Shown: one piece after another, positions 10,275 to 20,782 of the stretch
How positions within the stretch are numbered: position 1 is the first letter of the stretch
Layout: each line of letters begins with the position of its first letter
Assembly (NCBI GenBank): GCA_017979445.1
Contig: CM030719.1
Location: forward strand, 27,299,317-27,363,316
DNA: 64,000 bases
Direction: 5' to 3'
Source of the DNA: Akebia trifoliata
Lineage: Eukaryota > Streptophyta > Magnoliopsida > Ranunculales > Lardizabalaceae
Made by a program: the position numbers and the translations under genes
Notes under the pieces: generated by a model
Told to the model about the DNA's origin: nothing
Database searches by the model: none
Seen by the model: the letters and a program-made list of their open reading frames with translations, nothing else

Positions 10275-10823
10275 TCATTCAATTTTGGGATCAGTAGAGA
10301 GAAGGCTATACATAACCACATCCCTAGTACTACCCTTTAGAATGAAATATTTCCTAAGAACACCCTCTTTCATGAACCCAGCCTTCTCCAGCACCCTTTG
10401 TGAGCCCAGATTTTCAACGTCTGCTATAGCTTCAAGTCTCTCTAAATGTGGCCACTCATCAAATATAGTGGCGACAACCATCTTCAAAGCTTGTGTCACA
10501 ATTCCTTGACCCCAATACTCAGATGCTAGAGCATAAGCTAGGTCGCCTCGACATCTACGGTATCCCAAATTTTGTGAGACCGAAATTGACCCAATTGGGC
10601 GATTTTCTAGGCAAATTGCTCTGAACCATGGGTGAGGAATAACTCTGTTTTTAATATAATTCAAAGCGTCTTCTCTAGAGGTGTAAGTGTCCCAACGGAA
10701 GAAACGTGAAACCTTGTCATCAGTTGCCCATACCATGAAATCATCCACATCTGAAATATCAAATGGGCGTAGAGTGATTCCAGACAACCCCTCACATTTC
10801 TCTCTGGAACATCTTTCCTCCAT
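10275..10823 (-). CDS. GNAT N-acetyltransferase (RimJ/RimL type), array copy 4
   Basis: An intronless 182-residue acetyltransferase of the Acetyltransf_3 family, transferring an acyl group from acetyl-CoA to an amine; substrate unknown. Key parts are GITLRPFDISDVDDFMVWA (15-33), the aromatic IPHPWFRAICLENRPIG (62-78), the CoA loop YALASEYWGQGIVTQA (97-112) and VENLGSQRVLEKAGF (136-150). A longer reading from an ATG at 10853 adds 10 residues, but a TATA box at about 10872-10888 places transcription start near 10850, so the ATG at 10823 is chosen. It is the best-preserved member of the tandem array and the likely reference for pseudogene copies 2 and 3. No transit peptide is seen, so a cytosolic or nuclear location is expected. 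Confidence 0.88.
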   Translation of the reverse strand: MEERCSREKCEGLSGITLRPFDISDVDDFMVWATDDKVSRFFRWDTYTSREDALNYIKNRVIPHPWFRAICLENRPIGSISVSQNLGYRRCRGDLAYALASEYWGQGIVTQALKMVVATIFDEWPHLERLEAIADVENLGSQRVLEKAGFMKEGVLRKYFILKGSTRDVVMYSLLSTDPKIE

Positions 10824-10871
10824 TTTTATCTTTTTTGGTGTTGTAAATTTCATGTTGATGAGCTCAGGCCC

Positions 10872-10888
10872 TACATATATATACATAT
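10872..10888 (-). promoter_or_regulatory. TATA box of GNAT copy 4
   Basis: Alternating TA stretch (tacatatatatacata) about 50-65 bp upstream of the ATG, equivalent to the TATA of copy 2. Confidence 0.6.
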
Positions 10889-11058
10889 AAGAAAGATAAG
10901 AAACATTATTGTGTTGAGAGCCACTTTCCTTGACTACTCTTAACAAGGAGGAGTGTTGACCAAGAAAGCATGGAACATCACTGTCCTTAAAATGATATTT
11001 GCCCTCACTATGCAATGAATAGTTGCACAAATCATCTTCAAGGATACAATAAATAGTT

Positions 11059-11570
11059 GGGGTGCAACTTGCTCCGGTTCAAATCGAGAACCCAATCAAA
11101 CTAATAGTTTTAGGGTCATTTGATTCAGTTTGGAACAAGTTGCAATTCGGTTCCAAATTTTTAAAAAAAAAAGGAGAATTGATCAATTTAGTTCGATTCT
11201 TGAATCAAACTTGTATAATATCAAATAAAACTGAAAATCAAACCCTTATACAAGAAATAAATATATATGTATATAATAATTATTATGAATTATTTTAGGA
11301 GTCAAGACACATATTAATGATCTTTTATGTATAAACTAATGACTTTCTATAGATAGATTAGTGATTCATTTGATGAAATTTTATGTTTATTTTTTTAATA
11401 AAAAATATTACTTATAATTTATAGAATATTGACAACCCATAGAACTGAGCTAAACCAAATTGACTTTTGTTTGATTTGGTTCCAATGGAATTTGGTTCGG
11501 TTTTGATTTTTATTCAGAGGAACAGTTGGTTTCTAATTTGACCTAAAACCAAATCAAGTTGCACCCATAA
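11059..11570. mobile_element. hAT-like nonautonomous element (ggggtgcaacttg termini)
   Basis: Starts tggggtgcaacttg and ends caagttgcaccca, an inverted pair of about 13 bp. Interior is rich in 'ggttcggtt'-type words. The word aataaata occurs near both ends but not at the exact borders. The same termini bound 18808-19392. No open frame. Confidence 0.55.
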
Positions 11571-12183
11571 TAAATAACAGTAAATATTTTGATTATTTAA
11601 AAAATTGACATTTGAATTTACTCTTAGTACATTTTAATCAGAGCTCATTATTTATATACTTCAATGCATCATTTTGTGGGTTCATGCAACCTTTATGTTT
11701 TGTAATTAAGGGTCTTGATCTATCCGATCAACAGTTATCAAGATTTAATGGTTATGGTGGAGAATTGTACCCTTTTGAATTGAATATCAATGGTCAATTA
11801 TAAACTTGAAAGATTGAATCTTTTTTTGCTATGAACAAGGCATCAATTTAAAGTGGCGCAATACTTCATTGTAACCATCGAATCGTAAAAAATGCCTTAA
11901 AATTAAAACAACCCATGTCTTTGAGATGACTTGTCAACTTGTCTCTGGTAGACGATACTGCACATCTCTATCTCAGACGAGTCGTCTCAATCTTAGACAA
12001 GATTTAAAACCATGCACCACAAATCCAATGACGTCTTAGATGAAAAGAAAAATTAACTCATCAAAATTTTCGAAGTAGTATTTGTAAAGGTGCACAGGTA
12101 CCGCTCCTTCATTTCAAAATTTAGCAATTTTGAAAGAATAATAAGTTTCAATTAGTTAGCAACATTTTAGTTATAGTTTTGGT
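11571..12183. other. Intergenic, nothing recognised
   Basis: AT-rich DNA downstream (3' side) of U2 copy 2, without convincing coding potential. Confidence 0.6.
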
Positions 12184-12379
12184 TGGGGTGTGCCAGGCCC
12201 GTGCAGTAGTGCAACGCGTGGGCGACACTCGAAGGCCCCAATAGCAAGCTATTGTAGTGGACCCTCCCCCTGAGAAAAATTAATTTAATATCATGTGGGC
12301 CGATGGCCCACGTATCAGATATTAAACTGATAAGAACAGATACTACACTTGATCTTAGCCAAAAGGCCGAGAAAGGTAT
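12184..12379 (-). ncRNA. U2: U2 snRNA, copy 2
   Basis: A complete 196-nt plant U2 on the minus strand with the canonical 5' end (AUACCUUUCUCGGCC), GUAGUA branch-site recognition (12341-12346), Sm site and both 3' stem-loops ending in a CCUGGC(A/G)CACCCC-type tail. Terminal stem-loop pairing (cccgtgc...gcgtggg) is better than in copy 1. Promoter is complete: TATAAAA and USE at normal spacing. This is the more likely functional copy of the two. Confidence 0.95.
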
Positions 12380-12405
12380 GCCTTTCCTTTAATCTCAAAC
12401 CGCAT

Positions 12406-12412
12406 TTTATAT
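12406..12412 (-). promoter_or_regulatory. TATA box of U2 copy 2
   Basis: TATAAAA on the minus strand at about -27 to -33 relative to the RNA start. Confidence 0.85.
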
Positions 12413-12444
12413 GTCGAATTTCTCATCAAATTTGTATATCTCAT

Positions 12445-12455
12445 CGATGTGGGAC
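12445..12455 (-). promoter_or_regulatory. USE promoter element of U2 copy 2
   Basis: GTCCCACATCG on the minus strand, a perfect Upstream Sequence Element, 33 bp upstream of the TATA box, the RNA polymerase II spacing for plant snRNA genes. Confidence 0.92.
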
Positions 12456-12459
12456 TAAA

Positions 12460-13077
12460 ATTAGAACACTTTGCTGTTCACATAACAAATTGTGTGGTTT
12501 GAGGCAGCTATATTCTTTTTAAGCCCATTGAACCTATGCAAGTTTTGGCCCACCCCTGTGTGTTCATGAACTTCTGGCCTTTGGAATCAATGGGCTTCAA
12601 AAACCATCATTAGAATCGTTCATAAACCCAATAATTAAAAAACATTGAATCCTTCATAAAGACAATAATGAAAAACATTATGATAGAATAATGATTTTCT
12701 GACGCCCCCCTCTAACATTTGCCTCTTATGCCCCCACCACAGAACCGTACATCATTTTCCTCGGGATACATAGAATCATAAATTTTTTGACCTACGGTTT
12801 TGTGATGTTGTGATGGGGGTATATGTCAGATTGTCGCAAATCTTTAAGATATTTGGTCATTAATTCTTTTTTTTTTTTTTTTTTTGTTACTTCAACCATG
12901 AGATAATTTTATAAGGAAAATGGACTATTATAAAGAGTTCAATATTTTTCTCCTTTCTCACACCAAATCTTTCTCTTTAAAAACCCCCAACAATCATTTG
13001 AGCTATTAAGGACTTAGTAGGTGGCATCTGCATTTGCTCATCTATCATAAAGGCTAATTTATAATTTAAAATAGCGT
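12460..13077. other. Intergenic with degenerate MITE-like sequence
   Basis: The stretch 12685-12850 contains words resembling type B MITEs (attttctgacgcccccc, tcgggatacat) without clear arms. A poly-T run is at about 12868-12885. No gene seen. Confidence 0.5.
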
Positions 13078-13276
13078 TGGGATCCGTTGACTCGTGAGGA
13101 AAAACATGATCCCAACTTTTTAGATACAAAATCCAATAATTGAGATTTATATATATCTTGATAACACATATCTCAGAGATATTTATCCCAACAATAAATC
13201 TCAATCATTGGATTTTGTATTTAAATGGTTAGGATCATGTGTTTTTTTTTTCGTGAGTCAAGGTATCCTAACCCTT
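13078..13276. mobile_element. Palindromic MITE
   Basis: A 199-bp inverted repeat. The left arm, from gggatccgttgactcgtgag through tacaaaatccaataattgag, is mirrored by the right arm ending in cacgaaaaaaaaa...gtcaaggtatcc when complemented. It lies about 350 bp beyond the 3' end of the TSR2-like gene. Target duplication not evident. Confidence 0.7.
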
Positions 13277-13625
13277 CAAATTATTAGTTAAGGGGATTTT
13301 GAAAATAAATCCAAACAAGATTAGGCTCAATTAGATTCACCAAAAATCTAAAAACACTAAAACATATAAATATTTTCAACTTTTATTTTTTCATTAAAAG
13401 TTGTCTCCTTATTTGATGTGGTATAAGTAATTTCTTACTATGTTGTAAAAGAATGTTGATGATAATGTCTAACTCTCCGAAGAAAGAACCCTTTCTAACA
13501 ACAGCAGCAAAGCAGACCAATCTTTTATATGGTACACTGGTTAATTTAATACAAACAGAAGGAAAATCCTGCCAAAATGGGAAATGCAGTCTCATGCCTT
13601 CCAACCCAATTTCCATTACTTCGGA

Positions 13626-16600
13626 TTAGGCCCGTGACGACAACTGCCTGCCTGTCTTCAGCGACAAGTCTTTTGGCATCGGATTCAACCTTGGCTTTGG
13701 CTCGTCTGCAACCATGACTGATGATGCCTTATCAGTTGAGCGCTCGTGATCATCTTCATCGACCACCTGGCACAAATCTCCATAAATCAATTGATACCCT
13801 TTCGGTTTATTGAAATTGATTTTACTCAAAGATGTCTTGAATTTTATCATCTAAGTGACTTAACTGAAACAAAAATAGATAACATGGTTACAAATCATCA
13901 TAGATTGCTAATTGGTTCTACAAAGATCATGATTTTGGTACATCTCATATAACAGATCTTACCAGAATCATAATTTGAAAACCCAATGTGTAAAAAATAA
14001 AATAAAAAAGAGCTGCTATTGGCACCAAAATTTCTTAAATTATTTATCACACCCCAATTAAAAGATTAAAACACTCTTCAAATCTTACAAAGGTTTAGCT
14101 CAAATTATAATCTCAACATATTATAAAATATGATAATACTTGTTTAAACAATGTCAGTAGTTGTTTACAATTATGATTAAGCTCATATAAAATCCTAAAC
14201 CCAACAAAGATAGAAATCTAGCACACAAAAAAAAAAAAACAAAGAGGGCAAGAGAGCTTCTATTGGCACACCATTCATTTAATTGGGGTGTAATAAGTAA
14301 AAGTTGGAGTGCCAATAGCAGCTCTTGAAGAAAAAAAAGGGGGGGAAAAGGCTTTAACACAACACCAATCAATTATTCCACCAAAGATGGTAAAGAGAAA
14401 TTTTGGAAACCATGCATCTAAACATTGCTGTAAAATTGATAAATTTTCCATTATTTTATAAAGTTCTTGAAGTTATTAAAAAAAAACTCTTTTTTGGATT
14501 CCAGTGGATCTTGTTCATTTGTAGGGAAAACAGAGTTATAAATCATTTCATTAAATAAAATAGTTTAAATATTCTAATTATAGAGCATTAAACCTTTCAG
14601 GCCCAGGGTTTTTAACTGTACTTACCCGCCTACTTTGTGAAAGAGCATTTGCTCTAGAGTCTGATTTCCGTAGTTTTTCAATTGACTCATAATTTCCTTG
14701 TAGACAGTCTTCATGCATTATCATCAACTCTTCTGCTACCTGCTTTGAATCATCAAAAAACGCATAAGAATCTAAATGCAGGTAATACAAATCTTACAAT
14801 GCTTGTAACAATCACCCCAAATTCCTAAGACGTGTCACTCACAAGTATAACTTATAAAGCATAAAGTACATGGTATAAATATAAACTTATAAAGTATAAA
14901 GTACATGGTACAATTCTTGTAACATAGGCACAGTTAAGGAAAAATATTACTACATACTTGCTTTTTCTCAATGATCATTGATCGAAAAGTAAACATCATT
15001 CACAACTTCTAAAGCCTACTGAATGGGCTTAGACCCATAGCTCTGTTGTTTTGACACATTGCAAAATAACTTTGAGGTCGTGAGTTCAAGTCCAGCGTAC
15101 CCATTAAAGCCCAAGTTTAGTTAGTTTGAAACATTACAAAACAACTTAGGGGTCGTGGGTCCAAGTCCAGCTTACCCATTAAAGCCCAAGCTCAGTTGGT
15201 TTGACACATTGTAAAACAAGGTTGTGGGTTCAAGTCCAGCTTACCCATAAAAGAAAAATATTTTTACCAATCAGAGGAAAAAACAGATAAAGCCAATGAA
15301 GTTTTTGTGTGTGTGTGTGCGCGTACATGTGTGTTATGGGTCTTAAGTGTAGATGTTAAAAAAATCTGAAGGTTATTAATTGATTGAATGTTCTTTTGGC
15401 TTGTGGTGTTCCTGATTATGTTGGGATCAAGTTCTTAATTGACAAACCAATGGAGTAATTGTGTGTATGTGCGCATGTTTATGGGTCATAAGTGTGAAAG
15501 TGGGACTTTGATCTCAAGTCTTTGGTATTACCACACATAGACTTTACCACCCCACCAAGGTGGCACCTTTGACCCTACGAAGTAAGTTAAAATGGGTGAA
15601 CCACTAGAGAGATGGAAAAATTTAAGAGCTTCAACGGCGTGAAACAAAATGGGTTGGACAAGAACACCATGTAGTAACAATCAATGTCAGATAAATTTAG
15701 GATATGTTGTAAAAATAAATCCAATATATAAAAGGACTACTATATGTACAACCCAAGATAAGTGCTCGTAAAACAAAGAACACAGTTTGTTGGGAGTTAG
15801 GCAACTCTGGTTTATTTAGAGATCAAAGTATTATGCGAGTTTAACCCGTAACCAAAATGTTACCGACAGACGCTGAGATACAGAAAGCATACCTCCTCAA
15901 TGCTGCCATCCTCAACTTCCGTATTGAAAGAAAGCATCATGTTTTCATCAAGCATATTTTCCAGATCATCCACATAGATGGGCACTGGATAACCAAAAAA
16001 GAAAAGAAAATGAGGCTAGATTAAAATGTTCATACCATTTAAAATTCACTTAAAATCAAAATTTTCAAACACTATGATTAAACTAGGCTGATTTACAAAA
16101 TGTGGGCTGAAAATTGTGAAATTTTGATTTCAGTGTACTATTCATTTTAATTCCAAAAAGGGCAAATTATCGTTTCAGAATTAAATTTCTAAAATATTCT
16201 CAAAATGTGCTGTTTAATAATTAAACACCCAGGTGTATTTTAGTGATTTAACTTAATTATTCTTATTTGGCAAAAAAATTAAGAGAGATTTACCAAGCCA
16301 GACCTCATTGTTGCATTTTAATTAAAAAAACCTGTTCTGACAACTAAGGAAAGCTTACTGTCTCAAGTTTGTTACCCAAAAAACCTTGGAGTGAGACCCA
16401 TAGCATTTTAAAATCTCAAATACTTATAATACTTTCATTTCTTTAAATCAAATACCTATTATATTATCTTCTAAAACCATGTATCAAATTTTTTTCTTTT
16501 TTTTTAATCCGAGTTATCATGAAATCTAAAAGGTTGTAGCGTGGGATTGCTAACATGGCCATGCGGGCCCAATGATGATCTAGGGAGATAATTAATGTTG

Positions 16601-17589
16601 AAAGGACAAAGAAATGATATAATCAGTATTTGACTTAATGAATTATGGTATTTATAGGCATTTAATCTTTTAGAAGAATATGGGTCATATTTCAAGGCTT
16701 GTTAGTTAATAATATTGATAAGAGTCATAATAATCTGACTACCCCACATCGCACACTCGATTGACTCTCCTATGTGACAAGTTCGGGAGCCACAGATATG
16801 TAAGTCTCAGGATACACGTTTCCCTCGTGATACACATTTTTATGGGGAAATGCACTTATGTATCCCGATGCTTACAGTTTTGCATCTCCTGAACTTGTCA
16901 CATCAGGAGAGTCGATTGAGTGTGTCACATGGGATAGTCAGATTATCACGATTCTACTGATAAAGTAAGGTTCATCGGAGTTGTCAGAACTACAAGAGAG
17001 TTCTTTTTAATAAAAATGCAATAGTGAGGTCTGCCAAGTAAATCTCTCGAAAATTAATTCCCAGAGTAATTTAGCCTAGAGGGCTGAAACGGGAATTTCA
17101 CAATTATTATCTACTTTTTTGGTAATTTTTCAACAAAAAAAATAAACAATCATTTAAACGGTATTCAATTTCAACCTTCAAAAGAAATCCAAAACGAATG
17201 CCATTTCACACATAATCGCATTGCAAGAACAACAAATCAAAATCTCTCTCATATAAGATTATATATTTTATGTAAGAAAATAAAAAAAGAAGAGAAAAAT
17301 AACTTTTAAACAAAAGCCCAATTCGATTAAAAATGAAAAGTTTCTGAAGTTCATTAATCTAGAATCACATAATTTTAATTTTACCTTTCGATTGGGAGAA
17401 CCAAGAGAATAGATCAATGGCGAGCTGCTCTGATTTCCTTTGAGAATCTCTTCCACCCCACTCGTTTTGGATGGCCATCTGAAGCGCAGGCCATCGATGG
17501 AGAAGTAGAGAGATCCCTTCGGAGAAGAAAGATAGAGACTCTGGCCTCAATTGCTCAGAAGACACGTGTCTTCCATTAATGGAATTCAT
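13626..17589 (-). CDS. TSR2: TSR2-like pre-rRNA processing protein
   Basis: Four coding exons: 17385-17589, 15893-15984, 14626-14739 and 13626-13766 (minus strand), all with GT-AG junctions and consistent phase, giving 183 residues. The Tsr2 domain is clear: LLHRWPALQMAIQNEWGGRDS with the WGG motif at 44-46, then the LFSWFSQSK helix and an acidic PIYVDDLENMLDENM stretch, followed by EELMIMHEDCLQGNYESIEKLR. In yeast, Tsr2 escorts the ribosomal protein eS26 into the nucleus and takes part in 20S pre-rRNA processing; the plant protein is expected to do the same. The C-terminal 60 or so residues are polar and low in complexity. An in-frame stop just upstream of the 17589 ATG fixes the start. Introns are large and carry MITEs and tRNA-like repeats. 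A CT/GA-rich leader lies at 17590-17790. Confidence 0.9.
14009..14327. mobile_element. MITE with aagagctgctattggcac termini (TSR2 intron 3)
   Basis: The left end aagagctgctattggcac and right end gtgccaatagcagctctt are perfect inverted repeats of 18 bp. A second inner copy of the terminus lies at about 14259. A short relative is at about 26305-26400. It lies in the third intron of the TSR2-like gene. Confidence 0.65.
15018..15253 (+). repeat. Three tandem tRNA-like units (TSR2 intron 2)
   Basis: Three head-to-tail units of about 70-75 bp. Each has an A-box-like stretch (ctcagttggtttgacac in unit 3), a B-box-like stretch (ggttcaagtcc or gagttcaagtcc) and the tail cttacccattaaagccc. Anticodon arms do not fold normally, so these are tRNA-derived relics and not working tRNA genes. 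Confidence 0.7.
16722..16954. mobile_element. Mutator-like MITE, type B (TSR2 intron 1)
   Basis: A 233-bp palindrome with termini gagtcataataatctgactac and gaatcgtgataatctgactat. Flanking 9-bp duplication TATTGATAA / TACTGATAA, 8 of 9 identical. It lies within the first intron of the TSR2-like gene. Confidence 0.8.
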
Positions 17590-18598
17590 GAAACCTTATC
17601 TGCAAGACTTAAGCCTAGCTTCTGCCCTTCTCTCTTCGCCTCGCCCAGCTTTTAGAGAGAGAGGGAGAGATAGCAGATCAGAGGAAACGCAGAAGAAATT
17701 AAAATGAATTTTAGGGAAATATAAGAGAGAGAGAGAGAGGGCGCGCGAAACAATAGGATGAGAGAAGAGAGACTCGGTAGACATGGTTCAATTATAGAAA
17801 TTATTATAACAAAAGGGATTAAGGGTGTTCTGGTATTTTAGAGAAACCCCTCTACATTGTGGAGGATATTTGAGATACCCCCAATGTTTTCAAACCGATG
17901 ACATGCCCCTGCCGCGTGCCGTCCCGCTTTGAACCTCGTCTTCTGAAAAGGAAAAAAAAAAAAAACAATTAAATACTTTTCTACAAACACACCCACTTGT
18001 TGTTGATTTTGTTAGATTGCATGGAAATTCATTTTCAATGAAAATTGAATTCTATAGTAAAAAATGATATTGGAAATTGGACCAAGAAAAGGATGGAAGA
18101 AGAAGTAGAAGAAGAAAGAGAGATTAGGAGAAGCGGCACTGATAGAGACAAAGGAGAATGAGGAAGAGGAAGAGGAAGAAGAATTATATCTATTCTTTTC
18201 CCAAACCTTATAAGTATCGATTTGGAGTGTCACTGCATCATATTTAAATGTTCAATGAAAGCTACCATACACAGTAGAAGGAATGGGTAATTTGTATGAT
18301 CATCAAATTTTAAATTAAGACTTATAGGTAAGTTGCAAAATAAACACATAATTGATAGAAGAACTATAATTTTGGGTTATACATGTATTTATTGTATCTT
18401 GAATAAATTGACATCTGGATTAGACTGGATGTATATCCATATCCAACCTTAAGAAAATTCAAATAAAATAATTACAAATAATATTACCCGAATTTCAAAT
18501 CAAATAAAAAAATTGTACCCACACCTAAATAACTTGGATCAGATGAATCACGTAAATGGATATCATCCAACTCATTACCATCCTTAACCCTTCCTTAC
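17590..18598. other. TSR2 leader/promoter and intergenic DNA
   Basis: 17590-17790 is the likely 5'-UTR and core promoter of the minus-strand TSR2-like gene (GA/CT runs). 18080-18190 is a GA-rich low-complexity stretch. No other gene seen. Confidence 0.55.
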
Positions 18599-19423
18599 AG
18601 GGGTGGAGTTAGGATTTTGCTCATGTGGGAGCTACCAAGAGTAGAAAATTATTTGTGGGGACAATTAAGAGTGAAAAAAAAAAAATAGTTGTGTAAGCAA
18701 TTAAGAGGGGAAATTCTTTTTTTGGGGATAATAGTAGTAGATTTTTTTATCAATCGCTAAAATCTGTCTCAGTAGCTCACTAATCCATATACTTTGAAAA
18801 TTCTTGTGGGGGCAACTTGATTCAGTTTGCTTCGACTTGAGGTCAAATCAGAACTGAACCAACCTAGGTCGGTTCCATTAAATGAAAACCAGAACCAAAT
18901 CAACCCGAATCGAGATAAGGTCAGTTCGGTTCTATGAATTGCCAATATTGTCAAAACCTAATTGAATCAACATATTTTTAATAAAAATAAATAGATATGA
19001 ATATGAATCTCATGTGATGAGTCATTAATCTATCCATTAAGGAAAAAAAAATCATTAATGTACACATTCAAAAAAAAGTCAATAGTTTTTTCCTCAATAA
19101 AAGAAAGTCATTAGTCTCTTCCATAAAAAAAAAATGTTATTAATCTATTCAAAAAATTATACTCAATTTATCCATAACAAATGGGTATAGTTTATTAAAT
19201 AGATTAATAATATTTATTTAGAATTTTATTAATATAAAGATTTGGTTCGGTTCTTACAAAGCATGAACCAAAAACCAAACCAAATTGGTCAGTTATCTAT
19301 TTTGCTAATCTGGAATCAAACCGAACTTCATTATAAACTGAGCCAAACCAATCCAAAGCTCTTGGTTTGAACCAGACCAAGTTGCACCCCTAGGGGCAAG
19401 TGCCCCCACTTTACATCCATCCG
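18599..19423. mobile_element. hAT-like element with a nested insertion
   Basis: Starts caggggtggagttagga and ends near tgcccccactttacatccat, matching the layout of the intact relative at 20065-20261. The difference in length is due to a second element at 18808-19392. CAGGGGTGGAG-type termini are typical of plant hAT elements. Confidence 0.55.
18808..19392. mobile_element. hAT-like element (ggggtgcaacttg termini), nested
   Basis: Begins gggggcaacttgattc and ends with the inverse of aggggtgcaacttggtc. Same family as 11059-11570. It interrupts the element at 18599-19423. Confidence 0.55.
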
Positions 19424-19424
19424 C

Positions 19425-19780
19425 ATTTTCCTTGATGGGAGATTTAAGCCCCCCTTCCCATATATGACACGTAAATCACATTCTTAGAAATTAAAGCCTA
19501 AAATATCTCTTTTTCATAAGAGTCGTGTTGGAGTGACCTCGAGAATGACCTCAATACACACTTTGCTGACGTGGAGGCATTTAACACTTATCTCAATGAA
19601 AAGCATCTATGATTGTGTGTGTGTCTCTACGTCAACAAAGTGTGAATTAGGGTCAATCTTGAGGTCACTCCAGCGTTATTCTTTTCATAATTCCCTTGGA
19701 TTATGACGTTACATGTCATGTATTGAGGTGTGAGAGGTTGACATCTGCACCATGGATGTACACGATCTGGATTCTTCAAT
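19425..19780. mobile_element. Type C MITE remnant split by a type A MITE
   Basis: The right half (ttacatgtcatgtattgagg...caccatggatgtacacgatc) and left half (gggagatttaagccccc...catatatgacacgtaa) together resemble 9963-10124, but are separated by the element at 19520-19681. Confidence 0.45.
19520..19681. mobile_element. Mutator-like MITE, type A
   Basis: A 162-bp palindrome, termini gagtcgtgttggagtgacct and gaataacgctggagtgacct, flanked by a perfect 9-bp duplication TTTTCATAA (19511-19519 and 19682-19690). The internal core carries gaaaagcatctatg. Confidence 0.9.
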
Positions 19781-19875
19781 TTAATGATTTATGTAGAACT
19801 TTTTCAGATTATCGAAGGCCTCAACCCAGAGTTGTGGTTCTCCATCAAACGATTAGTTAGGATTGAGGGAAAAAA

Positions 19876-20048
19876 ATAATGATAAAGTGACCTTAAGATT
19901 GTCCCCCATATCTCACTTTACACGTGAAGTGTGTAGGAACCGTAGATGCTTTTCGTAAAGATACAAGTGAAAGCTTCTATGGTCCTATGCACTTCCACGA
20001 CATGAAAATGAGATATGAGGTACAATCTTAAGGTCACTTTAGCACAAC
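19876..20048. mobile_element. Mutator-like MITE, type A
   Basis: A palindrome with arms aagtgaccttaagattgt and acaatcttaaggtcactt, centre cgtagatgcttttcgtaaag. Borders approximate; the target duplication is obscured by an A run. Confidence 0.7.
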
Positions 20049-20064
20049 TAAAAATCAACATGTC

Positions 20065-20261
20065 CAAAGGCAGAGCCAGGATTATTTTGTCCATGTTGGA
20101 GTAACTAAGAATAGAAAAAATTATTTGTGATGAAAATTAAAAGTGAAAAGAAAATTTGTAGGGGCAATAGTAACGGATTTTTTTTTAATTCCCGTCAATT
20201 TGTGGAGCAGCTCATTAATCTAAAGACTGTGAAAATTGCCCCCACTTTAAATTCACCCTTG
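20065..20261. mobile_element. Short hAT-like element
   Basis: A 197-bp element starting caaaggcagagccagg and ending attcacccttg, with 8-bp flanks AACATGTC / AACATATC (7 of 8). Interior matches 18599-19423 without its nested insertion. It ends beside an ABRE-like site, just upstream of the LEA pseudogene. Confidence 0.7.
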
Positions 20262-20268
20262 AACATAT

Positions 20269-20277
20269 CCACGTGTC
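20269..20277 (+). promoter_or_regulatory. ABRE/G-box-like site
   Basis: CCACGTGTC, containing the ACGTGTC core bound by bZIP factors of abscisic-acid signalling, about 140 bp upstream of the LEA pseudogene ATG. Such sites are characteristic of LEA promoters. Confidence 0.5.
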
Positions 20278-20417
20278 ACTTTCCACCAGTACTTAATACT
20301 TACGTACTTCTCAAAATCACATTTCACCGCTTCAAATTAAGTGTAATTTGATAGAGAGTATAGGTTGGTGGCCAGAATCTGACCCACAATAATATTGAAA
20401 AAAATCCAGCGAAGATA

Positions 20418-20739
20418 ATGAGCCAGCAACAACAGTTACAGAGGCGAAAAAATACAGAGACGTTTTGCGGTTTGTCGAGCGAGCTTGCATCGGAGACCAT
20501 TGCTCCAAGAGATGTAGCGATGATGCAAAGTGTGGAGACAGAAGTGGTTGGGGAGACAAAGAGAGGCGGTCCAACTGTCGTCATGCAGTCTGCGGCTTCT
20601 CATAATGAGAGAACTAGAGCTGTTGCTCACTCTGATGCCACCCATTTTGTGATTGAGCAATGAGCAGGCATGGTTGTTTTAGAAACTGATGTCCCCAGGA
20701 GACTACCATAACCGAGTCGGTGGCCAGACAAGTTTCTCT
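20418..20739 (+). pseudogene. Seed maturation protein (SMP-domain LEA) pseudogene
   Basis: The ATG at 20418 opens an 81-codon frame. Its start MSQQQQLQRR and SMP-domain core SELASETIAPRDVAMMQSVE and GGPTVVMQSAASHNE match the D-34/SMP class of LEA proteins, which accumulate in drying seeds. The family usually has about 250 residues with two to three SMP domains. Here a TGA stop follows VIEQ, yet the same frame resumes with an AGMVVLETDVPRR-like stretch. After a one- or two-base shift near 20705 the typical ITESVA(R/G)QV sequence continues until a CT repeat at about 20731. One stop, one frameshift and loss of the rest mark it as a relic; a short peptide could still be translated. Confidence 0.75.
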
Positions 20740-20782
20740 CTCTCTCTCTCTCTCTTACTAGTTCCATAATTGAAATAAAACA

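Noticed and set aside
10285..10509. Plus-strand frames over the GNAT genes (also near 6074 and 3684)
   Set aside because: Antisense shadows of the acetyltransferase coding strand.
15018..15253. Functional tRNA genes
   Set aside because: Boxes resemble tRNA but acceptor and anticodon stems do not pair, and the units run on without terminators.
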